From: Psychrobacillus psychrotolerans
Lineage (GTDB): Bacteria > Bacillota > Bacilli > Bacillales_A > Planococcaceae
DNA length: 64,000 bases
NCBI RefSeq assembly: GCF_900115805.1
Contig: NZ_FOXU01000010.1
Coordinates: forward strand, 1 to 64,000
Direction: 5' to 3'
Shown: positions 1-7,683 of the stretch, in pieces
How the letters are laid out: every line of letters begins with the position of its first letter
Position numbering within the stretch: position 1 is the stretch's first letter
Position numbers and translations under genes: made by a program
The notes under the pieces: generated by a model
What the model saw: only the letters and a program-made list of their open reading frames with translations
Database searches by the model: none
What the model was told of the DNA's origin: nothing

Positions 1-116
1 ATTTCTATCCAACTACTAATAACCATCTTATCGACACCCAGGTCGCGTGCGATTTTTCTTAATGACATTCCTTTCTCAAAAAAGGCATCAATTACTTCTG
101 CTTTTTTTATGTTCAT
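1..116 (-). CDS. IS3-type transposase OrfA, N-terminal part
   Basis: Reading leftwards from the ATG at 116, the frame starts MNIKKAEVIDAFFEKG and runs open off the left edge (38 codons seen). The stretch after it (MSLRKIARDLGV) has the spacing of a helix-turn-helix such as opens IS3-family OrfA proteins. Just upstream lies a sequence resembling an IS3/IS150-group terminal repeat, which supports the assignment. Whether the element is complete cannot be told, because it continues outside the window. Confidence 0.6.
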   Translation of the reverse strand, partial: MNIKKAEVIDAFFEKGMSLRKIARDLGVDKMVISSWIE

Positions 117-161
117 AACGTGCACCCCCAAATTAGTTTTAAGTCCAACATTTTGGGTGCA
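117..161. mobile_element. Terminal repeat of an IS3/IS150-group element
   Basis: Read on the minus strand, the segment begins TGCACCCAAAATGTTGGAC. This resembles the TG-starting ends of IS150-group elements, which often carry an ACCCC-AAAA-GTTGGAC pattern. It directly precedes the transposase-like reading frame at 116, as expected at the left end of such an element. The boundary at 161 is my estimate. No target-site duplication can be checked because the other end is outside the window. Confidence 0.5.
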
Positions 162-284
162 CATCACTATTCCCACTGGAGTCGCCGCTCTGCGCTCCAA
201 TCAATTTGATCCACTATCCCTACATTCACTTGGAGTACTCTTATCATCTATGCAGAAACTATGCTCTATATTATTGTTGAGTAC

Positions 285-415
285 TACTCACTTAATTGAT
301 TGTAGTGCAAGTCGGCAACTCCGGCGGGAACAGCGTTAGTCGAAGACCCCGCAGCGCAGCGAGGAGGCTGAGGCAACGCCCACGGAAAGCGTCCGACTGA
401 AACGAAAATCAGTAG
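285..415 (+). repeat. GC-rich dispersed intergenic repeat, copy 1
   Basis: This is a non-coding stretch that is much richer in G and C than its surroundings. It carries GGCGGGAACAGCG, GAAGACCCCGC, GAGGAGGCTGAGG and CGGAAAGCG blocks and ends near GAAAATCAGTA. The same blocks occur in other order or orientation at about 31.7 kb and 48.4 kb, and the tail at about 15.3 kb. Such repeats between genes are familiar in Planococcaceae and Bacillus genomes. Exact ends are approximate. The open frame covering part of it has no ribosome-binding site and is not believed. Confidence 0.65.
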
Positions 416-702
416 TATTATTCATTCTTTAAAGTTTTGTACGTGTTTGTTTTTAAAGGACTGGGCGTTTTTTTGCTTGGTTTTTCTTATGAAGTTAAAA
501 GGTGGCACAATTAGTTATAAATACATACCTAAAACCCCCTACCTCTAACCCCCTAAACCTAAAATCCGTTAAAATATAACGGAAAATAAATTGATTATCG
601 TAAAAAACTATTCTAGTTGAACATTACTTTATTTTATATGCTTAAACCATCATTTACGAATTGCATTAAGAAGCTGGAAAAGATCCATTAGTAACATGAA
701 AA
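416..702. other. Gene-free AT-rich leader of the 756-7309 operon
   Basis: I see no coding sequence here. The stretch lies between the repeat and the cre site and presumably contains the promoter of the operon. Several AT-rich boxes are present but none is a convincing -35/-10 pair. It includes a pyrimidine-rich run of CCCCCTACCTC/ACCCCCTAAACC (about 535-560). Confidence 0.4.
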
Positions 703-716
703 TGTAAACGCTATCA
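703..716 (+). promoter_or_regulatory. CcpA catabolite-responsive element (cre)
   Basis: TGTAAACGCTATCA fits the cre consensus TGWNANCGNTNWCA at every position. It lies 40 bases before the ATG of the first gene of the organic-acid operon. Bound CcpA here would be expected to block transcription when a preferred sugar is available. The match is seen; the function is inferred. Confidence 0.7.
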
Positions 717-755
717 ATTTTGTGTGTACCACATGAAAATAGGAGGGGCTTCATC

Positions 756-1544
756 ATGAAAGTCATTTTAATTGATGCAGAAAATTTAGAGGCTGTACAA
801 CGGAAAAGTGAACAGAGCGTGATGGCACTCGGTTTTTTTGATGGACTCCATAAAGGCCATCAAACCGTTATTCAAATTGCCAAACAACACGCATCTAAAA
901 AACAGTTGCCACTGGCTGTGATGAGTTTTTTTCCTCACCCAAAAACGGTTATAACGAATAGCAATGTGGATTATTTAATGCCCATAGAAGAAAAAACCCA
1001 TCAATTAAAGAAGTTGGGCGTCGACTTACTTTATATCGTTCATTTTACAAAAGAATTTGCCTCTTTAGCCCCTCAGACATTTGTTGAACAATATCTTATG
1101 AAGCTTGGTGTTAAAGTTGCTGTCGCTGGTTTTGATTATAAATACGGTTTTAAAGGTGAAGGACAAGTGCATATGATTGCTGAACAAAGTCAGCAACAAA
1201 TCCAAGTAGTGATTGCTCCAAAAGTCGAAATGGCTGGTGAAAAAATTAGTTCGACTCTTTGTCGTAACTTATTAAAAGCTGGTCATGTTGAAAAAATTTA
1301 TGCACTATGTGGCCGACCATATTCAATTCAATACGACTTACAAGAGGGCATTGAGCCTTATTTTACACTACCAAAACGAGGACATTACAATGTAGAGATT
1401 CATACTACACAACATATATATTCAAACGTTATTGAAGTGATGGATGAGCATTTCATTAGAGGGGTCAATATTCAAAGTAGTGACAAAGTCAAAATAGTAT
1501 TTTATGAAGCTGATCCTTATTACATGAAGGAATTAGTAAATTAA
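756..1544 (+). CDS. FAD synthetase-like protein without a flavokinase domain
   Basis: The 262-residue protein has the nucleotidyltransferase signature GFFDGLHKGH (residues 26-35) and a later KISSTLCRNLL followed by CGRPYSIQ. These correspond to the ISSTRIR and LGRPY regions at the end of the FMN adenylyltransferase domain of RibC/RibF. Bifunctional RibF is about 310-320 residues with a riboflavin kinase domain. Here only about 70 unrecognised residues follow, so kinase activity is unlikely. The usual ISSTR arginine is Leu. The ATG at 756 follows AGGAGGGG. It heads an operon with two FAD-type oxidoreductases, so a role in supplying FAD is plausible. A different nucleotidyl transfer is possible. 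Confidence 0.75.
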   Translation: MKVILIDAENLEAVQRKSEQSVMALGFFDGLHKGHQTVIQIAKQHASKKQLPLAVMSFFPHPKTVITNSNVDYLMPIEEKTHQLKKLGVDLLYIVHFTKEFASLAPQTFVEQYLMKLGVKVAVAGFDYKYGFKGEGQVHMIAEQSQQQIQVVIAPKVEMAGEKISSTLCRNLLKAGHVEKIYALCGRPYSIQYDLQEGIEPYFTLPKRGHYNVEIHTTQHIYSNVIEVMDEHFIRGVNIQSSDKVKIVFYEADPYYMKELVN

Positions 1545-1558
1545 AGGGTGGGAAGCAA

Positions 1559-2428
1559 TTGAAAAAGACAGAGCTATTTCAACAATTATTGAAAAATCCA
1601 AGTACGTTTATATTACCAGGAGCTTTTGACGGCATGACGGCACGTATTATCGAAGAAACGGGATTTCCAGCAATCTATGCAACAGGTGCAGGCATTTCTA
1701 ATGCGCAACTTGGTTGGGCGGATGTTGGTTTGACTACTGCAACGGAAATCGCCCAAGTAGTTTCATGGATGGCAGATGTGACGAATATTCCAATTGTTGT
1801 AGATGCAGATACAGGTTTTGGTAATGCGATTAATATGCAACGAACAGTAAAAATGTTGGAACGGGCCGGAGCGGCGGCTATTCAAATTGAGGATCAAGTG
1901 ATGCCCAAAAAATGCGGACACTTTAATGGGAAATCGGTTATTTCTAAAGAAGAAATGGTTGGCAAGATTAAAGCAGCTTTAGATGCACGAATAGATGAAA
2001 AATTAGCGATTATCGCCAGAACCGATGCGGTAGGAGTATATGGAATTGAAGAAGCATTAGAGCGAGCGAATGCCTACAAAGAAGCTGGAGCTCATGCTAT
2101 TTTTGTAGAAGCGCCGACAGACATGGAACAACTTTTACGGATTCCAAAAGAAGTCCCTGGTATTCCACATATTATTAATTTGGTTGAGGGTGGTAAAACG
2201 CCACTTGTTTCTCGTCTAGAGGCACAAGAAATGGGCTTCCAAATTATGTTATGTGCTAATACAGCTTTACGTGGGGCAATAAAAGGAGCGGTGGAAGCTA
2301 TGAAATTATTACACCAAGAAGAGTCCCAAAAAAATATGAATGATTTAATCTGCTCATGGGAACAACGTCAACAACTATTTAAGTTAAAGGAAATTCAACA
2401 ATTAGAGGTTCAATATTCTGGTAAGTAG
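1559..2428 (+). CDS. Isocitrate lyase/PEP mutase superfamily C-C lyase
   Basis: The 289-residue TIM-barrel protein starts at a TTG behind AAGGGTGGG, 14 bases after the previous stop. Features are the LPGAFDGMTARI start, VDADTGFGN (Mg-binding region), EDQVMPKKCGH and IARTDA. The KKCGH loop with its catalytic Cys marks lyases such as methylisocitrate lyase and 2,3-dimethylmalate lyase, whereas PEP mutase and oxaloacetate decarboxylase lack it. It therefore probably splits a substituted malate or isocitrate-like acid into pyruvate or glyoxylate plus a second acid. No methylcitrate synthase or dehydratase is nearby, which argues against the ordinary propionate pathway. The exact substrate is unknown. 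Confidence 0.82.
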   Translation: MKKTELFQQLLKNPSTFILPGAFDGMTARIIEETGFPAIYATGAGISNAQLGWADVGLTTATEIAQVVSWMADVTNIPIVVDADTGFGNAINMQRTVKMLERAGAAAIQIEDQVMPKKCGHFNGKSVISKEEMVGKIKAALDARIDEKLAIIARTDAVGVYGIEEALERANAYKEAGAHAIFVEAPTDMEQLLRIPKEVPGIPHIINLVEGGKTPLVSRLEAQEMGFQIMLCANTALRGAIKGAVEAMKLLHQEESQKNMNDLICSWEQRQQLFKLKEIQQLEVQYSGK

Positions 2429-2443
2429 AAAGTGAGGAAGCGT

Positions 2444-3862
2444 ATGACAAAAGTAGATTACGATATTATTGTTGTAGGTTGCGGTGCTGCAGGGACATCC
2501 GCTGCATTAGCAGCCGCAGAAGAAGCAAAAGCACAAAATCTAGATATTAAAATTGCAATTTTAGAACGGGCATCTTTTGAGGAACGTGGAGGGAATACAC
2601 GTTGGACTGCTGCTTATATGCGAATGGAAAATATCGATAATCCTGCACCAAACTTCATAGAAGATATGTTGAAGTTTTCGGATTATTACGCAGATGAGCA
2701 GTACATACGAATATTACATGAAAATGCAGGTTCGACATTGCGCTGGGTAGAGTCGAAAGGTGTAGATTTCGATTTCTTACCTACAATGTTTTTAACGGCT
2801 TCTAAACCACGTTTGTTACCTGTTGGTGGTGGTCGTGCTATTGTTGATACACTTAGCCTTCGTGCTCGTGCCCTCGGTGTAGAAATTATCTATGAAACGA
2901 CTGCATGGGATTTAGTACTCGACGATTCAGGCAATGTAAAAGGTCTTAAAGTACGTATTGCAGAAGGAGAAACACTCACCTTGTCGACTAATGCAGTGAT
3001 ATTAGCAGCAGGAGGCTTTCAAGGAAGTCATGAGATGATGGCACAATATATTGGCCGTCATGCACATAAAATTCCTACCGTTGCTGAAGGTGGATTATTT
3101 AATAAAGGTGAGGCCATTCGTATGGCATTACGAATTGGTGCAAAAGGGCAAGGACAATTTGATGCTTTCCATGCGGAAACTGTTGATCCTCGTAGTAAAA
3201 GGGAAGAAGCAGGGGTCATGATGTACCCATATGGTATTTTAGTAAACCAACAAGGCGAGCGTTTTGTCGATGAAGGAGAAACGACGATTGATGAACAATA
3301 TGAAGCCGTTGCTCGTAAGATTTTCTACGAATGTGAGGGTCACATTGCTTATATGATTTCGGATCAAAAAATGTACGATATACCTGGCCATGAAGAAGCA
3401 TTGCAAACAGAAGTCCCTCCAATTGTGGCAGACACAATTGAGGAACTAGCAAAAGCGTTAGACATTCCAATAGAAAAATTATCTAAAACGGTAGAGGGAT
3501 TTAATGAAGCTTGCCCAACAGGGGAATTTTTATTTAACCAAAAAGATGGATTAGCAGCGACAGAGATCTCACCGCCAAAATCGAACTGGTCCATTCCTAT
3601 AAATAAAGGTCCATTTATTGCATATCCGATTATTTGTTGCAATGTATTTACAAATGGAGGGCTAGCAACGGATACAAATGGTCGCGTCTTATCAGGAGAC
3701 AATCATCCAATTCCGGGGTTATATGCAGCAGGAGAAACATCTGGGCTTTATTATGGGAAATATCCAGGAGGCACATCAGTATTACGTTGTTTAGTATTTG
3801 GAAAACGTGCAGGAGAACATGCCGTCAACCTGATCACTTCACAACAAAAAGCGTATTTATAA
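2444..3862 (+). CDS. TcuA-like FAD-dependent dehydrogenase
   Basis: The 472-residue flavoprotein belongs to the fumarate reductase/succinate dehydrogenase flavoprotein family. The FAD dinucleotide motif VVGCGAAG lies near the N-terminus, followed by GGNTRWTAAYMRM, and the second FAD motif GLYAAGETSGLYYG lies near the C-terminus. Overall it resembles tricarballylate dehydrogenase TcuA more than bacterial fumarate reductases. It has no heme- or FMN-binding extension. ATG 2444 is preferred over GTG 2432 because the GTG overlaps the GTGAGGAAG ribosome-binding site. Substrate identity is inferred only to the level of a di- or tricarboxylic acid. Confidence 0.8.
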   Translation: MTKVDYDIIVVGCGAAGTSAALAAAEEAKAQNLDIKIAILERASFEERGGNTRWTAAYMRMENIDNPAPNFIEDMLKFSDYYADEQYIRILHENAGSTLRWVESKGVDFDFLPTMFLTASKPRLLPVGGGRAIVDTLSLRARALGVEIIYETTAWDLVLDDSGNVKGLKVRIAEGETLTLSTNAVILAAGGFQGSHEMMAQYIGRHAHKIPTVAEGGLFNKGEAIRMALRIGAKGQGQFDAFHAETVDPRSKREEAGVMMYPYGILVNQQGERFVDEGETTIDEQYEAVARKIFYECEGHIAYMISDQKMYDIPGHEEALQTEVPPIVADTIEELAKALDIPIEKLSKTVEGFNEACPTGEFLFNQKDGLAATEISPPKSNWSIPINKGPFIAYPIICCNVFTNGGLATDTNGRVLSGDNHPIPGLYAAGETSGLYYGKYPGGTSVLRCLVFGKRAGEHAVNLITSQQKAYL

Positions 3863-3875
3863 TGGGGGAATTAAT

Positions 3876-4610
3876 ATGCTATTGAATGGAAAAGTGGCCC
3901 TTGTTACAGGTGGTGGTAGAGGTATTGGACGAGAAACATGTTTGTTACTTGCTTCTCATGGAGCACATATTGCGGTCTGTTCTCTTTTTGAAGAAGAGTG
4001 TCAAGAGGTTGTCGATGTCATTAATAAGCAATACAAAGTCCGAGCAATTGCAGTACCCTGCGATGTAACGAACGAAGCCCAAGTAAAAAAAGCATGCGCC
4101 TTCGTAAAAGAAGAACTTGGCCCAGTAGATATATTAATAAATAATGCTGGCACAATGAGCATGTTACCTTTTGTAGATACAACGACAGAGGAATGGTTGC
4201 GTGTACATGATATTAACGTGAATGGTCCTTATTACTTCTGTTCTCAAATTGTGCCAGATATGATTGCTAAACAAGAAGGAACCATTATTAATATTTCATC
4301 TATTTGGGGAACAAAAGGTGGGCCAAATCGTAGTGCTTATATTTCATCAAAACATGCAGTTATTGGTTTTTCAAAGGCAATAGGAGAAGAATTAAAACCA
4401 TATGGGATCCGCGTTAATGCAGTATGTCCGGGGCCAGTAGATACGAGAATGACGGATGAATTAGGTCCCGATTTAGATAAAACAGGATGGTTACAGCCTA
4501 TTGATATGGCAAATGTTATTGTCAATATCGCATTACCGCATAGTAAAGCGATAACCGCTGCTTCCATTGAAGCGTTCGGAACTGGAATGCCAGTAGGTCT
4601 TACAAAATAA
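3876..4610 (+). CDS. Short-chain dehydrogenase/reductase (SDR)
   Basis: This is a classical SDR of 244 residues. It has the nucleotide-binding TGGGRGIG (residues 11-18), NNAG, the catalytic Ser in ISSIWG and the YISSK Tyr/Lys pair. CPGPVDT after the active site is also typical. It probably oxidises or reduces a hydroxy or keto acid using NAD(P). ATG 3876 follows GGGGGAA and lies 13 bases after the previous stop, consistent with one transcript. Substrate cannot be read from the sequence. Confidence 0.85.
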   Translation: MLLNGKVALVTGGGRGIGRETCLLLASHGAHIAVCSLFEEECQEVVDVINKQYKVRAIAVPCDVTNEAQVKKACAFVKEELGPVDILINNAGTMSMLPFVDTTTEEWLRVHDINVNGPYYFCSQIVPDMIAKQEGTIINISSIWGTKGGPNRSAYISSKHAVIGFSKAIGEELKPYGIRVNAVCPGPVDTRMTDELGPDLDKTGWLQPIDMANVIVNIALPHSKAITAASIEAFGTGMPVGLTK

Positions 4611-4633
4611 TAAATTAAAGGGGATAGAGAATT

Positions 4634-5077
4634 ATGGAACAAACATATACTTTCACACAACAAACAATTACTTTAAATTTGGCAAAACAAATGCTAGAAG
4701 CTGCAGAGAAAAAAGGAATTGAACTTGGTATGAAATTTGCCATTTCAATTGTAGATAAAGCAGGGAATTTAAAAGCATTTTACGCAATGGATGGAGCACC
4801 TGTCTTAGCGCTAGAAATTGCTCAAAATAAAGCATTCTCAGCCGCAGCATACAATCGTGCAACACATGAATGGTATGACCGCTTAAAAGATGATCCACCT
4901 TTATTAACAGGTCTCGTGCATACAAATCGTCTAGTTATATTTGGTGGAGGTTATCCAATTCTAATTAACGGTGAATGTGTCGGTGGAATTGGAGTAAGTG
5001 GTGGACACTATTCACATGACATGCAAGTATGCGAAGCGGGCTTGGAGATTCTAGCGGTATTAACAAAGGAAGCTTAA
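4634..5077 (+). CDS. GlcG/HbpS-like (PduO C-terminal fold) protein
   Basis: The 147-residue protein shows the pattern of the heme-degrading/GlcG family: MLEAAEKKGIELG, ISIVDKAGNLKAF, ALEIAQNKAFSAAA, and a C-terminal GGYPILINGECVGGIGVSG. Family members are encoded near glycolate, propanediol and flavoprotein oxidation genes. Some bind heme or a corrin-like cofactor, and for many the role is unknown. It starts at ATG 4634 behind AAAGGGGAT and ends 4 bases before the next gene. Confidence 0.8.
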   Translation: MEQTYTFTQQTITLNLAKQMLEAAEKKGIELGMKFAISIVDKAGNLKAFYAMDGAPVLALEIAQNKAFSAAAYNRATHEWYDRLKDDPPLLTGLVHTNRLVIFGGGYPILINGECVGGIGVSGGHYSHDMQVCEAGLEILAVLTKEA

Positions 5078-5081
5078 GCCT

Positions 5082-6464
5082 ATGAAAGCAGTTGTAGATA
5101 TTGTAATTATCGGCGCTGGTATGGCCGGTCTTTGCGCATCAGTGGAAGCCGCTGCTGCGGGAGCGAGTGTGATAGTTTTAGAAAAACAACCTCAAATTGG
5201 TGGTAGTTCATTATTAAGTGGTTGTTTTATGGCATTTGCAGGAACAGAATTTCAAAAACAACATGGAATTACTGATTCAGCAGACAGTTTAATAGAAGAT
5301 ATGTTGCAAGTTGGGCAGTATAAAAATGATCGTACTCTCGTTGAAACATATGGACAGCACCAGTTAGAAACATACAATTGGCTTGTTAATCAAGGTGTAC
5401 AATTTATAGATTGTCAAGCAGTGAGTGGCCATACAAACCCACGTGGGCATACGATTGTCCCCAATCAGGCAATTGATATGTTAAAAAGTAGAGCAATCGA
5501 ACATGGCGCAAAAATATATACGGATGCTGTAGTTACTCGTCTAGAAAAAAGAAATGAGCGTGTTGAGCAAGTCCATGTAACATATAGAGGTCATTCATAT
5601 GTTGTGGAAGCACGTAAAGGTATTATTATCGCCTCAGGTGGTTTTTCCCGTAGTGAAGACTTACTTGAACACTTTGCTCCCGGGCTAACTAATACAATAC
5701 GTTTGGGTGGAGTAGGAAACACAGGGGACGGCATCAGGCTTGCATGTGAACAAGGTGCATGGTTACGAGATACTCCATATTTAAAAGGCACATACGGATT
5801 CCATCCTAGCTCTACGAATGACAATAAACGCCAAGCTCATACTTTTTATAAAGGAGGCATTATTGTGAATGAGCAGGGCGACCGTTTTGTAAATGAATCT
5901 ATCTCCTATAAATTACTAGGAGATGCAGCATTACAACAGTCGGATCAAAGTACTTTTCAAATTTGGGATCAAACAGTAATGGATAAAGGTGTAAAAGGAG
6001 ATGCATTGTATGATTTTGCATCACTTGAAGAACTAGGTTTAATGGAACGTTCTGAATCTATCGAAGCATTAGCAACAATAATTGGAGTTCCACCCTCATC
6101 GTTACAACAAACGATCAGCAGTTATAACGAAGCGGTCGATACAGGAAATGACGTATTGGGTAGAACAACACTTACGCATACATTTGGAAAACCAACAAAA
6201 ATTATAACAGCTCCTTTTTATGCGATGAATACCTCAACGGCCATGCTAGCTACATATGCGGGTGTAACAGTGAATGAAAAGGCAGAAGTGTTAAATCCCT
6301 TTAATGAAAGTATTCCAGGTCTTTTTGCGGCAGGCGAAGTTGTAGGGGGCTTCCATGGTGCAGGATATATGACGGGTAGTTCACTCGGAAAGGCAGCAAT
6401 ATTTGGTCGCATAGCTGCTAAACAAGCAATCCAACAATCGAATGTAGAGGAGGCGTTGGTGTGA
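5082..6464 (+). CDS. FAD-binding oxidoreductase, fumarate reductase family
   Basis: The 460-residue flavoprotein has VIIGAGMAGL near the N-terminus, LEKQPQIGGSSLLSGC for the substrate-side FAD loop, IIIASGGFSR, and GLFAAGEVVGGFHGAGY at the C-terminus. It is a second, clearly different member of the fumarate-reductase/KSTD flavoprotein group in the same operon. No signal peptide, heme or FMN-attachment site is visible, so it is probably cytosolic. Its electron partner is unknown. ATG 5082 lies 4 bases after the preceding stop. Confidence 0.8.
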   Translation: MKAVVDIVIIGAGMAGLCASVEAAAAGASVIVLEKQPQIGGSSLLSGCFMAFAGTEFQKQHGITDSADSLIEDMLQVGQYKNDRTLVETYGQHQLETYNWLVNQGVQFIDCQAVSGHTNPRGHTIVPNQAIDMLKSRAIEHGAKIYTDAVVTRLEKRNERVEQVHVTYRGHSYVVEARKGIIIASGGFSRSEDLLEHFAPGLTNTIRLGGVGNTGDGIRLACEQGAWLRDTPYLKGTYGFHPSSTNDNKRQAHTFYKGGIIVNEQGDRFVNESISYKLLGDAALQQSDQSTFQIWDQTVMDKGVKGDALYDFASLEELGLMERSESIEALATIIGVPPSSLQQTISSYNEAVDTGNDVLGRTTLTHTFGKPTKIITAPFYAMNTSTAMLATYAGVTVNEKAEVLNPFNESIPGLFAAGEVVGGFHGAGYMTGSSLGKAAIFGRIAAKQAIQQSNVEEALV

Positions 6465-7309
6465 AAATTTGGCACCAAAGTTTAACATCCATTGAAGACA
6501 TTCCAGTTTATCGAGATGCTGTTGTAAATCATTTATCTAAAATCGCACGTCCAGATGTAGATGTTGTGTTACATGGTATGTCGAAAGAGACTTATCCCCA
6601 GCAATATCCGGGACATTTTATAACGTACAATTATTTACAAAGTTTGCATAAGGAACAATTCATTAGAAATGCAATGATAGCTGAAAAAGCTGGCTATGAT
6701 GCCGTTTTTATTGGTACGATTCCTGACGTAGGGTTAATCGAAGCACGATCAATTGTTGATATTCCTGTGATAGGTTACGGGCAAGCATCGATGCATATTG
6801 CGTCGATGCTTGGAACAAAGATTGGTATTGTGAATTTTCTAGCTCCACTTGTTGACCAGTTACGTTTCAATGCTCAACAATACGGCTTGGGGGAAAAGGT
6901 AGGTCCGATCATCCAGGCGGATATTGGCTTCTATGATATTTTAGAGGGCTTTGACAATCCACAACCGATTATCGAAAAGTTTACAATAGCTGCTCAACAA
7001 GCTATAGCGCAAGGTGCGGATATAATTATTCCTGGTGAGGGGCCGATGAATATTTTCTTGGCAAACTTTGGTATTCATCATGTGGACAATGTGCCGATAA
7101 TAGATTCCTTTGGGGCAGGTATTAAAATGTGTGAAACGATGGTAGATCTATATAAAATCAGTGGAATGTCCATGGCCCGCACAGGATTTTTCAATGAAAA
7201 ACCACCTGCTGAAGTTTTAGAAAAGTTACGCAGTTATTATAACCTACCAGATGTGTCAGCTGATATGGACTTTGGTTTATCAATTCGTTCAGTAACCAGT
7301 TCAGTATAA
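6461..7309 (+). CDS. Asp/Glu racemase-fold protein lacking both catalytic Cys
   Basis: The 282-residue protein has the two-domain layout of the Asp/Glu/hydantoin racemase and maleate isomerase superfamily: EKAGYDAVFIGTIPDVGL, then IPVIGYGQASMHIA, then GADIIIPGEGPM. The active-site Cys normally found after the first strand is Thr (about residue 86), and the second, usually in a GCxG/GCTG context, is Glu (residue 193). The only Cys is in KMCET. Racemase chemistry is therefore unlikely; decarboxylation, isomerisation by another mechanism or a binding role is possible. GTG 6461 overlaps the upstream stop by 4 bases. A terminator follows. Confidence 0.78.
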   Translation: MKIWHQSLTSIEDIPVYRDAVVNHLSKIARPDVDVVLHGMSKETYPQQYPGHFITYNYLQSLHKEQFIRNAMIAEKAGYDAVFIGTIPDVGLIEARSIVDIPVIGYGQASMHIASMLGTKIGIVNFLAPLVDQLRFNAQQYGLGEKVGPIIQADIGFYDILEGFDNPQPIIEKFTIAAQQAIAQGADIIIPGEGPMNIFLANFGIHHVDNVPIIDSFGAGIKMCETMVDLYKISGMSMARTGFFNEKPPAEVLEKLRSYYNLPDVSADMDFGLSIRSVTSSV

Positions 7310-7317
7310 ATAAGAGA

Positions 7318-7356
7318 GCATCTTTCTACACATCCAAGTGTGTAGGAAGATGCTTT
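7318..7356 (+). terminator. Terminator of the 756-7309 operon
   Basis: The stem AGCATCTTTCTACACA pairs with TGTGTAGGAAGATGCT, then TTTTGTATT. It lies 9 bases after the last stop codon. Confidence 0.85.
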
Positions 7357-7637
7357 TGTATTCTACATTGATGAACTAAAGTAGAACTTATATAATTTTT
7401 CTGAGAGTTTAACTAATAGATTTACTCAAAAGTGAAAATAGAGAGTAAAGAAATTATAATTTCTAGTAAGTGTTCCTCCTAAAAAATAGACTCTCGCTTT
7501 TTTTATAAAATAATCCTAACCTGTATGCCATATGGGTTGGACTGCAAACACCATGGAATTATTAAGAAAAAGGTGTTGATCAAAAATAGCTGTCGTCCCC
7601 TTATTATAATATATCTTTGAATTTCTTATATTTTTAG
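7357..7637. other. Gene-free stretch
   Basis: I see no gene here. GAGAGT at 7441 and ACTCTCGC before a T-run at about 7490-7502 could form a weak second terminator with a long loop. The rest is AT-rich. Confidence 0.4.
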
Positions 7638-7643
7638 TATAAT
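7615..7643 (+). promoter_or_regulatory. Sigma-A-like promoter of acyl-CoA dehydrogenase gene
   Basis: A perfect TATAAT (7638-7643) lies 17 bases after a weak CTTTGA -35. The cre site follows just downstream of the expected start point. Confidence 0.55.
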
Positions 7644-7648
7644 AGAAA

Positions 7649-7662
7649 TGTAAGCGTTTTTA
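7649..7662 (+). promoter_or_regulatory. cre-like site before acyl-CoA dehydrogenase
   Basis: TGTAAGCGTTTTTA matches the cre consensus TGWNANCGNTNWCA at 13 of 14 positions. It overlaps or follows the likely transcription start, a position at which CcpA normally represses. Confidence 0.6.
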
Positions 7663-7683
7663 TTTACAAAGGGGATGAATGAA

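Noticed and set aside
109-339. Open frame of 76 codons over the IS end and repeat
   Set aside because: It has no ribosome-binding site, runs across the IS terminal repeat into a non-coding repeat, and the protein looks like no known family.
7441-7506. T-box or other riboswitch before the acyl-CoA dehydrogenase gene
   Set aside because: Only a weak long-loop GAGAGT/ACTCTC pairing is seen; no T-box sequence or specifier structure, and the promoter lies downstream of it.
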